From Flavobacteriaceae bacterium (GTDB taxonomy: Bacteria > Bacteroidota > Bacteroidia > Flavobacteriales > Flavobacteriaceae): a stretch of 64,000 nucleotides of DNA. Shown here piece by piece: positions 18,594 through 28,155 of the stretch. The stretch covers positions 24,350 to 88,349 of the forward strand of contig JAKITD010000004.1 of NCBI GenBank assembly GCA_021648265.1, written 5' to 3'. The translations under genes were made by a program, and so were the position numbers. Numbering within the stretch: the stretch's first letter is position 1; each line of letters starts with the position of its first letter. The notes beneath the pieces are model-generated. The model had not been told where the DNA came from. It ran no database searches and saw only the letters and a list, made by a program, of their open reading frames with translations.

Positions 18594-18682
18594 TTTATAT
18601 CTTTGTCAATAATAACGCAAGAATCCTGCCATAAATTATGAAATATTATTAGTCCAATTTAATGTCGCTAGTTTGGAAATTA

Positions 18683-19210
18683 TTATTTTAATTTATCTGA
18701 AAACATTTTTTTCAATTTAGCAATTTTAGGCGTAATTGTAAAGTCACAATATTGTTGCTCTGAATTTTGATTGTAATAATTATGATGGTCTTCACCCGCA
18801 TCATAAAATACTTCAAAAGGAGTAATTTCTGTTACTATTGGGTTTTCAAAAAATTGCTGCTTTGTTAATGCTTTAATAAATACTTCTGCTTGTTGTTTTT
18901 GTTCTTCTGAAGTATAAAATATTCCGCTTCTGTATTGTGTACCAACATCTGCTCCTTGACGATTAAGTGTCGTTGGATCATGTGTTGCAAAAAACACTTC
19001 TAATAACGTTGTAAAAGAAACTTCAGCTTCATTATAAATAATTTCAATTCCCTCCGCATGTCCCGTTCCTCCAGTACAAACTTCTCTATAAGCAGGATTT
19101 TTTATTGTACCTCCAGTATAACCAGACTTGATAGACTCCACTCCTTTTAGGCGTTGAAATATTGCCTCAGAACACCAAAAACAACCACCTGCTAATATGG
19201 CTTTTTTCAT
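18683..19210 (-). CDS. msrA: Peptide-methionine (S)-S-oxide reductase
   Basis: Repairs methionine-S-sulfoxide in proteins using thioredoxin. The active-site motif GCFWCSEAIFQ is near the N-terminus, with the family signatures GYTGG, GTGHAEGIEI and AGEDHHNYY. The Cys in GCFWC is the catalytic residue, and the Cys in EQQYC may be a resolving residue. At 175 residues it is the single-domain cytoplasmic form without fused MsrB. Confidence 0.95.
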   Translation of the reverse strand: MKKAILAGGCFWCSEAIFQRLKGVESIKSGYTGGTIKNPAYREVCTGGTGHAEGIEIIYNEAEVSFTTLLEVFFATHDPTTLNRQGADVGTQYRSGIFYTSEEQKQQAEVFIKALTKQQFFENPIVTEITPFEVFYDAGEDHHNYYNQNSEQQYCDFTITPKIAKLKKMFSDKLK

Positions 19211-19312
19211 TAAATCATTTTTATTTTAAACAAATCTACAATTAATAAACGTAGTTAAAAATTGAACTTTCTTTTTAACTTTTTGTTAGTACAAGTAGTT
19301 GATTTAGTGTGG

Positions 19313-19320
19313 TAATTTTG
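19313..19320 (+). promoter_or_regulatory. -7 promoter box of the DUF5916 gene
   Basis: TAATTTTG matches TAnnTTTG exactly and lies 34 bases before the start codon. Confidence 0.5.
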
Positions 19321-19354
19321 TTATTCACCAATCATTTTTATCAAAAAAACAGTA

Positions 19355-21778
19355 ATGCTCAAACATATTGTATCTTTTTTTATTTTATTAAGTTGTTTTT
19401 CAGCTTTTTCTCAAGATAAAAAAACAATAGAAGCTACCAGAATAGAAATTCCACCAAAAATTGATGGTATTATAGACGATGAAATTTGGAAATCATTACC
19501 AGTAGCTAATAATTTTAATATGTGGCAACCTGGAAATGAAGGAACCATCCCTCCAGAGTATCAAACCGAAGTAAAAATTGCATACGATAATACGGCTGTG
19601 TATTTTGCAGTAGCTATGCTTGACCCTAATCCCGATGAAATTTTAAATCAACTGAGTCAAAGAGACGAAGTTTTTGTACAAGCAGATTTATTTTACATTG
19701 CATTAAACACATACAACGACGGTATTAACGAAACTCGTTTTTATATTACAAGTGCTGGTGCAATAGGCGATTCTCGAACTTCTCAAAATGGAGAAGATTT
19801 TAATTACGATGTAGTTTTTAGTGCAAAAATGTCAAAAGATAATAAAGGTTGGTATGCCGAGTTTAAAATACCCTACAATGCCTTGCGTTTTCCTGAAGTA
19901 GAAACTCAAGATTGGAGCGTTAATTTTTACCGTCAATTAAAAACAAAAAACGAAACTCATACTTGGAATTTTATTGATAATAAAGTGGGGAATTCTAAAC
20001 TCTACAACGGATTAATTTCTGGAGTTAAAAATATCGAAGCTCCAATTAGACTTACCTTCTACCCTTTTATTCAAGGGGTTGTTAGTACTTTTGATGGTAA
20101 TACTGAATTTAATTTTACCGGCGGAATGGATTTAAAATATGGATTGACCGACAGCTTTACTTTGGATGCTACATTAATTCCAGATTTTGGTCAAGCAGCC
20201 TTTGATAATGTGGTATTAAATCTAGGACCTTTTGAACAAACCTTCGATGAAAACAGAGCCTTTTTTACCGAAGGAGTTGAACTTTTTAACAAAGGACGAA
20301 TTTTCTTTTCTAGACGAATTGGCGGTCCTCCATCGGGAAGTATTGGAGAGTTGGAAGATACTGAAGAAATCACAGAATATCCTTCAAGTGTAAATATTGT
20401 AAACGCCATTAAGGTTTCAGGAAGGACTAAAAAAGGATTGGGTGTGGGGATTTTAAATGCGATTACCGAAAAAACCTATGCAAAAGTAACTGATATAGAA
20501 ACGGGGGAACACCGAAAAGTTTTACTAGAATCTTTAACCAATTATAATGTTTTTGTTTTAGACCAACAGTTTAATGGAAACTCGTCTGTATCGCTTGTAA
20601 ATACAAATGTTATAAGAAATGGAAGCGAGTTTAAAGACGCCAATGTTACCGCTGGAGTATTTGATATTTCCAACAAAAAAAATAGCTACAGAACTTCTGG
20701 TCGTGCAATTTTTAGCAATGTAAATTATGGAGACGGTTTTAAATCTGGTTTTCGTTCTGAAATAAATATTGCAAAAACTGAAGGGAATTTTCGTTACAGG
20801 ATTGGACACGATTTTGCAAATACAACACTAGATATTAATGATTTAGGCTTAAATTTTAGAAATAATTTTAATAATTTTGGTGGAGGTGTATCTTATGAAA
20901 TATTTGAGCCTACCAAAAAGTTTAATAAATATAGAATTAATTTATCTGCTAGACACAGAAGACTTTACAAACCCAGCATACAAACTGAAAACTCTATAAG
21001 TTTAAATATGTTTTTTTTTACAATTGAAAGGTTTGCATTTGGAGGAAGAACAAATTTCAGGTCTAAAAAAGAAGATTATTTTGAACCACGAGTAGATGGT
21101 AGGTTTGTAACTTTTGCTCCAAACTATGGAATTAACGGATGGATTTCTTCCGATTTTCGAAAAAAGTTTGCTTTGGATGCTGGATTGGGTTATCGGACTT
21201 ACATCGGTGATCCTCAGCAAAATTTTAATTTTAATTTTGAGCCACGTTATCGTTTTTCAGATAATTTTTTAATGGTTTGGCGAACTAACTATTTTGTTTC
21301 CAATCATAATAACGGTTTTATAGATTACGACGGTACCGACATCTTTTTCGGACAGCGAAATATTGCCAATCTTGAGAATTCCTTGACAGCAAGTTATAAT
21401 TTTGACCCCTATAAAGCCATCGATTTGCGTTTTAGAAATTTCTGGGGAACCGCAGATTATAGTAATAATTTATTTTACACCCTAAACGAAAATGGTTCGT
21501 TAACACCTGCCAATTATGACATATCGAAAAATAACCCAAATAGAAATTTTAATATTTGGAACATCGATTTAAGTTTTAGATGGCGATTTGCACCCGGAAG
21601 TGAAGCTACCTTATTATATAGAAATCAGATTTTTAATCAAGATAATCTTTCCTCGATTAACTATGGTGAAAGTTTGCAAAATTTATTCGATCAACCTGAA
21701 CAACATACGGTTTCGTTACGGGTAACTTATTTTATAGATTATAATAATATTACAAATTTACTAAAAAAGAATTCGTGA
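19355..21778 (+). CDS. DUF5916 outer-membrane protein with CBM9-like N-terminus
   Basis: The signal peptide ends in SAFSQ. The N-terminal 200 residues form a CBM9-like sugar-binding fold (PPKIDGIIDDEIWKSLP, AYDNTAVYFAVAMLDP). The remaining 600 residues (GLTDSFTLDATLIPDFGQ, ENRAFFTEGVELF, ending in aromatic beta strands) are DUF5916, predicted to be an outer-membrane beta barrel. A role in handling carbohydrate at the cell surface is plausible but unproven. No polysaccharide utilisation genes lie nearby. Confidence 0.87.
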   Translation: MLKHIVSFFILLSCFSAFSQDKKTIEATRIEIPPKIDGIIDDEIWKSLPVANNFNMWQPGNEGTIPPEYQTEVKIAYDNTAVYFAVAMLDPNPDEILNQLSQRDEVFVQADLFYIALNTYNDGINETRFYITSAGAIGDSRTSQNGEDFNYDVVFSAKMSKDNKGWYAEFKIPYNALRFPEVETQDWSVNFYRQLKTKNETHTWNFIDNKVGNSKLYNGLISGVKNIEAPIRLTFYPFIQGVVSTFDGNTEFNFTGGMDLKYGLTDSFTLDATLIPDFGQAAFDNVVLNLGPFEQTFDENRAFFTEGVELFNKGRIFFSRRIGGPPSGSIGELEDTEEITEYPSSVNIVNAIKVSGRTKKGLGVGILNAITEKTYAKVTDIETGEHRKVLLESLTNYNVFVLDQQFNGNSSVSLVNTNVIRNGSEFKDANVTAGVFDISNKKNSYRTSGRAIFSNVNYGDGFKSGFRSEINIAKTEGNFRYRIGHDFANTTLDINDLGLNFRNNFNNFGGGVSYEIFEPTKKFNKYRINLSARHRRLYKPSIQTENSISLNMFFFTIERFAFGGRTNFRSKKEDYFEPRVDGRFVTFAPNYGINGWISSDFRKKFALDAGLGYRTYIGDPQQNFNFNFEPRYRFSDNFLMVWRTNYFVSNHNNGFIDYDGTDIFFGQRNIANLENSLTASYNFDPYKAIDLRFRNFWGTADYSNNLFYTLNENGSLTPANYDISKNNPNRNFNIWNIDLSFRWRFAPGSEATLLYRNQIFNQDNLSSINYGESLQNLFDQPEQHTVSLRVTYFIDYNNITNLLKKNS

Positions 21779-21833
21779 TAATTAAATTGCCAAATCAATC
21801 CTAAAATACTACTTTCACGCTATAATTATATGT

Positions 21834-22499
21834 ATGATTGAAGCAAAAAACATTCACAAATATTTCGATACTCTTCACGTTTTAAAAGGAGTAGATTTGC
21901 AAATTGCTAAAAGTGAAATTGTATCGATAGTTGGTGCTTCCGGAACTGGAAAAACGACATTGCTTCAGATTTTAGGCACTTTAGATACTTTTTCAAATGA
22001 AGAACATAAAAGCTCCCTTCATATAAATGGAACCGACATTGCCTGCTTAAGTAGGAATCAGTTAGCAAAATTCAGAAATAAAAACTTAGGATTTATATTT
22101 CAGTTTCATCAATTACTTCCTGAATTTACAGCCTTAGAAAATATTTGTATTCCTGCTTTTATAAAAAAAACACCTAAAGGAGAAGCCGAAAAACGAGCCA
22201 AAGAGTTATTGGCATTTTTAGATCTTTCTCATCGTGAAAACCATAAACCCAACGAATTATCTGGAGGTGAACAGCAAAGAGTAGCCGTTGCAAGGTCTTT
22301 AATAAACAATCCATCAATTATATTAGCAGACGAACCCAGTGGAAATTTAGATACTGAAAGCGCCGAAAATCTTCATAATTTATTCTTTAAATTAAGAAAT
22401 GAGTTTGGACAAACATTTATAATTGTTACTCATAATAACGATTTAGCAAACATGGCAGATCGAAAATTAGTGATGGTGGACGGAAAGATTGTTTCTTAA
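21834..22499 (+). CDS. LolD-like ABC transporter ATPase
   Basis: A 221-residue ATPase of the LolD/MacB type: Walker [10 protein letters not shown], the Q-loop [15 protein letters not shown], signature [15 protein letters not shown], Walker [13 protein letters not shown] and the H-loop IVTHNNDL. In this family it would power release of lipoproteins from the inner membrane, but no LolC/E permease lies next to it, so the partner is unknown. It is followed with one base between by the TIGR02757 gene. Confidence 0.87.
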   Translation: MIEAKNIHKYFDTLHVLKGVDLQIAKSEIVSIVGASGTGKTTLLQILGTLDTFSNEEHKSSLHINGTDIACLSRNQLAKFRNKNLGFIFQFHQLLPEFTALENICIPAFIKKTPKGEAEKRAKELLAFLDLSHRENHKPNELSGGEQQRVAVARSLINNPSIILADEPSGNLDTESAENLHNLFFKLRNEFGQTFIIVTHNNDLANMADRKLVMVDGKIVS

Positions 22500-22500
22500 T

Positions 22501-23277
22501 ATGAATCAAATTGATTTAAAAGAATTTCTAGATTCTAAAGTCTTACTTTATAACAATCCTACCTTTATTGAGAGTGATCCTATTCAAATTCCACATCAAT
22601 TACAAAATCAAGGAGCAAAAAAAGAAGATGTTGAGATTATCGCATTTTTAGTTTCTATTATTGCTTGGGGAAACCGAAAAAGTATCATTAAAAACGGAAA
22701 AAAATTAGTTGAGATTATGGGAAATTCTCCATTAGATTTTGTTTCTAATTTTTCAGAAAAAGACGAAAAATACCTTTCTGGCTTTGTACATCGTACTTTT
22801 AACGAATTTGACCTCACTTATTTTATGTTTGCATTACAAGACATTTACAACAGACAAGGCGGAATGGAATTGCTGTTTTCAAAAAACATACAAAACAACT
22901 CCATTCAACCTGCTATTAACGAGTTTAAAAAACAGTTTTTTAGCTTGCCACACTTACAACGAACCGAAAAGCATATTAGCGACCCTTTAAAAAATTCAGC
23001 CGCAAAACGGATCAACATGTTTTTACGTTGGATGGTACGAAACGATACTGCTGGCGTAGATTTCGGACTTTGGAAAAGTATTTCACCCGCTGTTCTCTCC
23101 TGCCCTTTGGATGTTCATACTGGAAATGTTTCTAGAAAACTTGGCTTATTAACTCGAAAACAAAACGATGGAAAGGCTTTGGCAGAATTAGACATCGCTC
23201 TTAGAAGCCTCGACGCTGAAGATCCTGTAAAATATGACTTCGCTTTATTCGGTTTGGGAGTTTTTGAAAATTTTTAA
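22501..23277 (+). CDS. TIGR02757 family protein
   Basis: A 258-residue protein (start MNQIDLKEFL) of the TIGR02757 (DUF2400) family. Recognisable blocks are IIAWGNRKSIIKNGKKLVEIM, FVHRTFNEFDLTYFM, KRINMFLRWMVRNDTAGVDFG and CPLDVHTGNVSRKLGLLTRK. It has no signal peptide. Function is unknown; the last half hints at a helix-hairpin-helix DNA glycosylase-like fold. The ORF-track start at 22489 would overlap lolD by 11 bases; 22501 lies one base past its stop, and either implies co-transcription. Confidence 0.82.
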   Translation: MNQIDLKEFLDSKVLLYNNPTFIESDPIQIPHQLQNQGAKKEDVEIIAFLVSIIAWGNRKSIIKNGKKLVEIMGNSPLDFVSNFSEKDEKYLSGFVHRTFNEFDLTYFMFALQDIYNRQGGMELLFSKNIQNNSIQPAINEFKKQFFSLPHLQRTEKHISDPLKNSAAKRINMFLRWMVRNDTAGVDFGLWKSISPAVLSCPLDVHTGNVSRKLGLLTRKQNDGKALAELDIALRSLDAEDPVKYDFALFGLGVFENF

Positions 23278-23310
23278 TATGATTAAGCACCACAAAACAA
23301 TAGTTTATTT

Positions 23311-23318
23311 TATCTTTG
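23311..23318 (+). promoter_or_regulatory. -7 promoter box of the BatA-domain gene
   Basis: TATCTTTG is a perfect TAnnTTTG box, 17 bases upstream of the start codon. The leader would therefore be very short. Confidence 0.5.
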
Positions 23319-23334
23319 AAAAATCTTAATTGGA

Positions 23335-25260
23335 ATGCAGTTTAAACACCCTGAACTTCTTTACGCGCTTTTCTTACTACTCATTCCTATTTTCATTCAT
23401 CTTTTTCAACTTAGACGATTTCAGAAAGTAGCTTTTACCAATGTTGCATTTCTTAAAAAAGTGACTATTCAAACCCGAAAAAGCTCGCAATTAAAAAAAT
23501 GGCTAACTTTATTAATAAGATTACTAGCATTGGCTTGTATTATTTTGGCTTTTGCACAACCCTTTTCGGCTTCCAAAACCGCATTAAATACAGAAAAAGA
23601 AACCGTCCTTTATATTGACAACTCTTTTAGTATGCAGCTTAAAGATGAAAATGGCTCCCTACTGCAACAAACACTTCAGCAGTTATATTCACAATCTGTT
23701 TTGTCTGAAAATATTAGTTGGTTCACCAATGACATCACTAAAAAAAAGGCATCCATTCAAGATTTTAAAAATGATATTCTTAGGGTTAATTATACTCAAA
23801 AGCAACTTCCTTTAAATGATGTTTTACTGAAAGCAAATAGACTGTTTTCTGAAAACAATTCGGCTTCAGAAAAAAGATTGATTCTAATTTCTGACTTCCA
23901 ACAAAAAGGAAATTTCCCAAATATCGAGAATGATTTAAAAGTTGAAGCCATACAATTAATTCCGAAAAACCCTAAAAATAGTGGTATTGACACTGCATAT
24001 ATTATTAAAAAAAATGCAACGACAAAATTGAAGGTTAAGATGTCTTCTACAGGATATTATCCGGAACCCATTCCAGTTTCATTATATAATGATAAAGTGT
24101 TAGTAGCAAAAACAGCAATAGATTTTTCTGAAAATACTAGCCAGTTAATTTCGTTTGACATTGATAACAACAAAGGTTTTAGAGGGAGAATAGAAATAAA
24201 CGATCCAAATTTAATTTTTGACAACAGTCTTTATTTTACTATTAATACTCCTGAAAAAATTAAAGTATTGGTTTTAAATAATGGGAAAACCGGTTATTTA
24301 CAACGCATCTTTAATTCGGAAGAGTTTGTTTTTAGTCAGCAGAATTTTGAGAATTTGAATTATAGTGAGTTTTCAAATCAAAATTTTCTAGTTCTTAACG
24401 AACTAGATACTATACCTGAATCACTGAGTACTGCCCTTCAAGTTTTTTCAGAAAATGGTGGTTCTATTTTCATTATTCCTTCAGAAAGCATTGAGATTTC
24501 AACTTATAATTCTCTTTTAAACAAGCTACAATTGGGTGCTATTTCAGAAAAGGTAGATCAAGAAAAAAAGATTACTCAAATTGTTTTTAATCATCCATTA
24601 TATGAAGGTGTTTTTGAAAAACAAGTAATCAATTTTCAGTATCCAAAAGTGAACTCTTTTTATACCATTTCGTCTTTAGGAACTTCAGTTTTAAAGTTCG
24701 AGGACAGCAAGCCTTTTATCATTCAAAAAGGAAATAATTATTTAAGTACGGCTGCTACCAATAAAGAAAACTCCAGTTTTCAAAATTCGCCATTAATTGT
24801 TCCGACCCTTTATAATATGGCAAAACAGAGTTTATCTTTGTCGAAATTATATTTCGAAATAGGAAAACAGAATCGTTTTTCGGTTCCTATTCAATTAAAT
24901 CAAGATGAAATTCTCACTATAAAAGATAGCACTTATAATTTTATACCCTTGCAGCAAACAAAGGCTACTCAGGTAATTATTACTACGGAAGAGGAACCTT
25001 CAAAAGCTGGTATTTATGCAATTGAAAAATCTTCAGAATTTATAGAAAATGTGAGTTATAATTTTAACAGAGATGAAAGTAAACTCATTTATTTAAATCC
25101 CAAAAACTGGGAGAATGTTACTGTTTATAGTACCATTAATGATTTACTGGAAACTATTTCAGAAGAGAATACAATTAATAGTTATTGGAAATGGTTTGTT
25201 ATTTTTGCACTACTCTTTTTAATTACTGAAATGTTATTATTGAAATATTTAAAGAACTGA
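23335..25260 (+). CDS. BatA/VWA-domain membrane protein
   Basis: A 641-residue inner-membrane protein. The N-terminal 85 residues match the BatA aerotolerance-regulator N-terminal domain, with two helices around FQLRRFQKVAFTNVAFLKKV. A von Willebrand factor A-like domain follows, with a MIDAS-type DNSFS near residue 100. A single C-terminal helix (about 618-637, WFVIFALLFLITEMLLL) re-enters the membrane. Unlike Bat operons it is not accompanied by an MoxR ATPase. Its periplasmic role is unknown. It lies 18 bases before the dihydroorotase-like gene. Confidence 0.8.
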   Translation: MQFKHPELLYALFLLLIPIFIHLFQLRRFQKVAFTNVAFLKKVTIQTRKSSQLKKWLTLLIRLLALACIILAFAQPFSASKTALNTEKETVLYIDNSFSMQLKDENGSLLQQTLQQLYSQSVLSENISWFTNDITKKKASIQDFKNDILRVNYTQKQLPLNDVLLKANRLFSENNSASEKRLILISDFQQKGNFPNIENDLKVEAIQLIPKNPKNSGIDTAYIIKKNATTKLKVKMSSTGYYPEPIPVSLYNDKVLVAKTAIDFSENTSQLISFDIDNNKGFRGRIEINDPNLIFDNSLYFTINTPEKIKVLVLNNGKTGYLQRIFNSEEFVFSQQNFENLNYSEFSNQNFLVLNELDTIPESLSTALQVFSENGGSIFIIPSESIEISTYNSLLNKLQLGAISEKVDQEKKITQIVFNHPLYEGVFEKQVINFQYPKVNSFYTISSLGTSVLKFEDSKPFIIQKGNNYLSTAATNKENSSFQNSPLIVPTLYNMAKQSLSLSKLYFEIGKQNRFSVPIQLNQDEILTIKDSTYNFIPLQQTKATQVIITTEEEPSKAGIYAIEKSSEFIENVSYNFNRDESKLIYLNPKNWENVTVYSTINDLLETISEENTINSYWKWFVIFALLFLITEMLLLKYLKN

Positions 25261-25278
25261 TACAAAAAATAATTTATT

Positions 25279-26538
25279 ATGAATGTATTAATAAAATCGG
25301 TAACTATTATAGATGAAACTAGTAAACATCATCTTAAAAAAAGAGATGTTTTAATAGAAAATGGGGTTATTAAAAAAATAGCAGTTTCTATTAATAATCC
25401 TAAAAATATAAAGGAGATTTCATTAGCAAATCTTCATATTTCTCAAGGTTGGTTTGATAGTAGTGTTTCTTTTGGCGAACCAGGTTTTGAAGAAAGAGAA
25501 ACTATAGCCAACGGTTTAAAAGTAGCTGCAAAAAGTGGCTTTACTCACGTTGCAGTTAACACCAACACCAATCCTGTAACCGATAATAAATCGACTATAA
25601 AATATTTAAAATCTGAAGCTTCCAAAAATCCGGTAAACCTCTATCCTATCGGTGCTTTAACCAGTAAATGTGATGGCGAAAATTTAGCCGAATTATACGA
25701 TATGAAAAACGAAGGAGCCGTTTCCTTCTACGATTATAAATTACCTGTTAAAAATCCGAATTTACTAAAAATTGCACTTCAATACACACAAACATTTGAT
25801 GGATTGGTGCAATCGTTTCCTTTTGAAAAAGCCATTGCACAAAATGGAATGGTCAACGAAGAAACCAATAGTACTTTACTTGGATTAAAAGGAATTCCCG
25901 CTCTTGCCGAAGAACTTCAAATTACTAGAGATTTATATATTTTGGAATATACGGGAGGAAAACTTCATATCCCAACAATCTCCACCAAAAAATCGGTTTC
26001 GTTACTAAAAGAAGCCAAGAAAAAAGGACTGAATGTGACTTGTAGCGTTGCTATTAACAACCTTATTTTAACAGACGATGTATTGGAAACTTTCGATACC
26101 AATTATAAATTACTTCCTCCTTTACGAACCAAAAAAGACATTAAAGCACTTTTAAAAGGGCTTGAAGATGGAACGATTGACGGCGTTACTAGCGATCATA
26201 ACCCTATAGACATTGAACATAAAAAAATAGAATTTGATCACGCTTTTTATGGAAGCATCGGATTAGAAAGTTGCTTTGGAGCATTAAATTCGGTTTTAAA
26301 TACTGAGGAAACTATAAATAAACTAACAAGCTTGAAAGAAACCTTTAACATTCCTCAACACCCTCTTAAAGAAGGAAATAAAGCAGATATTACTTTATTT
26401 AATCCAAGCCAAGAATGGAAGTTTTTAGAAGAAAATATTAGTTCAACTTCAAAAAACGCTGCTTTATTAAATTGTGAATTAAAAGGAAAAGTTTACGGAA
26501 TCATAGCTAATAACAAACTGGTTGTACATAAAAATTAA
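25279..26538 (+). CDS. Dihydroorotase-like protein, probably inactive
   Basis: Clear full-length homology to the type I dihydroorotase/cyclic amidohydrolase fold (419 residues): GEPGFEERETI, LGLKGIPALAEELQITRDLY and TSDHNPID. However, the metal ligands are missing. The usual DxHxHFREPG motif reads FDSSVSFGEPG, the His of the second strand is replaced in VQSFPFEKA, and the usual HVST motif reads PTISTKK. Only the TSDHNP Asp is kept. It resembles the catalytically dead DHOase-like partners that support aspartate transcarbamoylase in some bacteria. No pyrB is next to it. Confidence 0.85.
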   Translation: MNVLIKSVTIIDETSKHHLKKRDVLIENGVIKKIAVSINNPKNIKEISLANLHISQGWFDSSVSFGEPGFEERETIANGLKVAAKSGFTHVAVNTNTNPVTDNKSTIKYLKSEASKNPVNLYPIGALTSKCDGENLAELYDMKNEGAVSFYDYKLPVKNPNLLKIALQYTQTFDGLVQSFPFEKAIAQNGMVNEETNSTLLGLKGIPALAEELQITRDLYILEYTGGKLHIPTISTKKSVSLLKEAKKKGLNVTCSVAINNLILTDDVLETFDTNYKLLPPLRTKKDIKALLKGLEDGTIDGVTSDHNPIDIEHKKIEFDHAFYGSIGLESCFGALNSVLNTEETINKLTSLKETFNIPQHPLKEGNKADITLFNPSQEWKFLEENISSTSKNAALLNCELKGKVYGIIANNKLVVHKN

Positions 26539-26550
26539 TTTTTAAAATAA

Positions 26551-26575
26551 GATTCCCTTTTAAAGGAAAATAATT
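26551..26575 (+). repeat. Possible degenerate palindrome before the start codon
   Basis: GATTCCC-TTTTAAA-GGAAAATAATT directly precedes ATG, the same position and flank style as the palindromes before serA and prfB. The stem is much weaker (TTCC/GGAA), so membership of that family is uncertain. Confidence 0.3.
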
Positions 26576-26893
26576 ATGAAAAACAAAGGAAACTATAAAG
26601 CAATACTCGCTTACTTATTTTTTATTGGATTAATTATTGCCTATATTTTAAATATGGATGAAAAAGATAAGTTTGTGACTTTTCATATTAAGAACATGTT
26701 TGGATTGGTGTTGATTTCAATTTTCCCCATAACATTTGTAAATGACCCAACTTTTTATTCAACTGGAAAAGTAATTTTCACCCTTTTAATTATTTTATGG
26801 TCTTATTCTTTAGTAATGGCAATAACAGGAAAAATGAAAGGAATTCCCTATTTAAGTGACTTCTTTCAGAAATGGTTTAGATTTTTGAATTAA
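26576..26893 (+). CDS. Small membrane protein, paralogue of the next gene
   Basis: A 105-residue protein with three to four hydrophobic segments. Its blocks (AILAYLFFIGLIIAYILNMDEKDKFVTFHIKNMFGL, then FFQKWFRFL at the end) follow the same order as the next gene, so the two are tandem paralogues. Both resemble the DUF4870/Tic20-like small membrane families. The mature function is unknown. Confidence 0.7.
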   Translation: MKNKGNYKAILAYLFFIGLIIAYILNMDEKDKFVTFHIKNMFGLVLISIFPITFVNDPTFYSTGKVIFTLLIILWSYSLVMAITGKMKGIPYLSDFFQKWFRFLN

Positions 26894-26940
26894 TTTCCCT
26901 ACTTTTAACATATAAATTACCCAAACAAAAATAAATAATT

Positions 26941-27270
26941 ATGACAGAAAACGCATCAAACAACGGGAAAACAGTAGGTCTTATCGCTTACTTCACTTTA
27001 ATAGGCTGGATCATCGCATTAGTTATGCATAATAAAGATAAAACTGAATTTGGAGCATTCCATTTAAGACAAGTTTTAGGAATTATGGTTACTGGTATTG
27101 CTCTTTCAATAGTAGCAAGTTTTATTGGTATTTCAATTATTTCTATGGCGGTTAATATTGCTGTTTTTGTTTTGTGGATTATTGGCCTTATTGGTGCAGC
27201 GCAAGGTGAGCAAAAGCTAGTTCCCGTTTTAGGGGAAAAATACCAAGAATGGTTTAAAGGAATTGGATAA
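26941..27270 (+). CDS. DUF4870-like small membrane protein
   Basis: One hundred and nine residues, about three membrane helices (16-36, 50-72, 75-95). The segment KTVGLIAYFTLIGWIIALVMH followed by FHLRQVLGIM is typical of the DUF4870 type, and it ends in YQEWFKGIG. It is a diverged tandem duplicate of the gene at 26576. A terminator follows directly. Confidence 0.75.
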   Translation: MTENASNNGKTVGLIAYFTLIGWIIALVMHNKDKTEFGAFHLRQVLGIMVTGIALSIVASFIGISIISMAVNIAVFVLWIIGLIGAAQGEQKLVPVLGEKYQEWFKGIG

Positions 27271-27288
27271 AAACAAAATTTTACAAGT

Positions 27289-27318
27289 AAGGCATCGTTA
27301 ATCTGATGCCTTTTTTTT
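27289..27318 (+). terminator. Intrinsic terminator directly before the esterase start
   Basis: AAGGCATC and GATGCCTT arms with an 8-base loop and a T8 run ending at the base before the esterase ATG (27319). It ends the membrane-protein unit and leaves no room for a separate ribosome binding site. Confidence 0.75.
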
Positions 27319-27975
27319 ATGGAAAAACAACAACTAACATTAGAACATAATTACAGATCTTCAAATTTAGTAACAGGTAAAAGCCCTGTTATCATAATGC
27401 TTCACGGATACGGAAGTGATGAAAACGACTTGTTTTCTTTTGCTACTGAATTACCTTCAGAATACACCATCATCTCCTTAAAAGCACCTTATGCAATGCA
27501 ACCCTACGGAAACGCTTGGTATGCCATTCATTTTGATAATGTAGATGGAAAATGGAGTGATGATGCTCAAGCAATAGAATCTAGAGATTTAGTTGCCAAA
27601 TGTATTGATGAAGTTATTGAAAAATACCAAGTAAACACAAACAATGTGACCCTTTTAGGTTTTAGTCAAGGAACCATATTAAGTTTTGCGGTAGCATTAA
27701 GTTATCCTGAAAAAGTAAAAAATGTAATTGGTTTAAGTGGTTATATTAATGAAGCCATCTTTAAAGAAAACTACGCTCAAAACGATTTTAATAACTTAAG
27801 CGTTTATACTTCCCACGGTAATGAAGACCAAGTGATTCCTGTGGATTGGGCTCGTAAAACACAACCTTTTTTACAAAACTTAGAGATAGATTGTGAATAT
27901 TCGGAATTTCCTGTGGGTCACGGTGTAGCTCCTCAAAATTTTTATGCGTTGAAGAATTGGTTGGAAAAGCATTAG
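27319..27975 (+). CDS. Alpha/beta hydrolase (carboxylesterase/phospholipase family)
   Basis: A 218-residue serine hydrolase of the small esterase type (YpfH/Tes family). The oxyanion motif MLHGYGSDENDL, nucleophile elbow GFSQG, acid EDQVIPVDWA and His in VGHGVAP are in order. It should hydrolyse short acyl or thio/lysophospholipid esters in the cytoplasm; substrate unknown. The gene begins right after a terminator. A decayed partial copy of its 3' half lies at 31636-31805, on the far side of the restriction-modification cassette. Confidence 0.88.
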   Translation: MEKQQLTLEHNYRSSNLVTGKSPVIIMLHGYGSDENDLFSFATELPSEYTIISLKAPYAMQPYGNAWYAIHFDNVDGKWSDDAQAIESRDLVAKCIDEVIEKYQVNTNNVTLLGFSQGTILSFAVALSYPEKVKNVIGLSGYINEAIFKENYAQNDFNNLSVYTSHGNEDQVIPVDWARKTQPFLQNLEIDCEYSEFPVGHGVAPQNFYALKNWLEKH

Positions 27976-28103
27976 ACGATAATGTTTTAGCTACTGAACA
28001 TTGTTAGACTGTATTGGAAGTTACTTTATCAACGGTTTGTATAAGAATAGTAGCCGATTTCGGAAGTAGAATTTTTCAATTTATCACCAAATTTTATGCG
28101 TGC

Positions 28104-28155
28104 TACAATGTTTGTATCTACTATTATTTCGGCTATTATTTTTATACATTGTTGT
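28104..28155. repeat. Left hairpin repeat flanking the restriction-modification cassette
   Basis: Imperfect inverted repeat: on the plus strand CTACAATGTTTGTATC at one side and TATACATTGTTGTG at the other, with TTTCGGCTAT in the loop. The copy at 31385-31440 has the same parts in the same orientation (ACAACGCAAGTATATC, TTTCGCTTAT, TATACACTGTTGT). It overlaps the last three codons and the stop of the methyltransferase gene. Confidence 0.55.
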
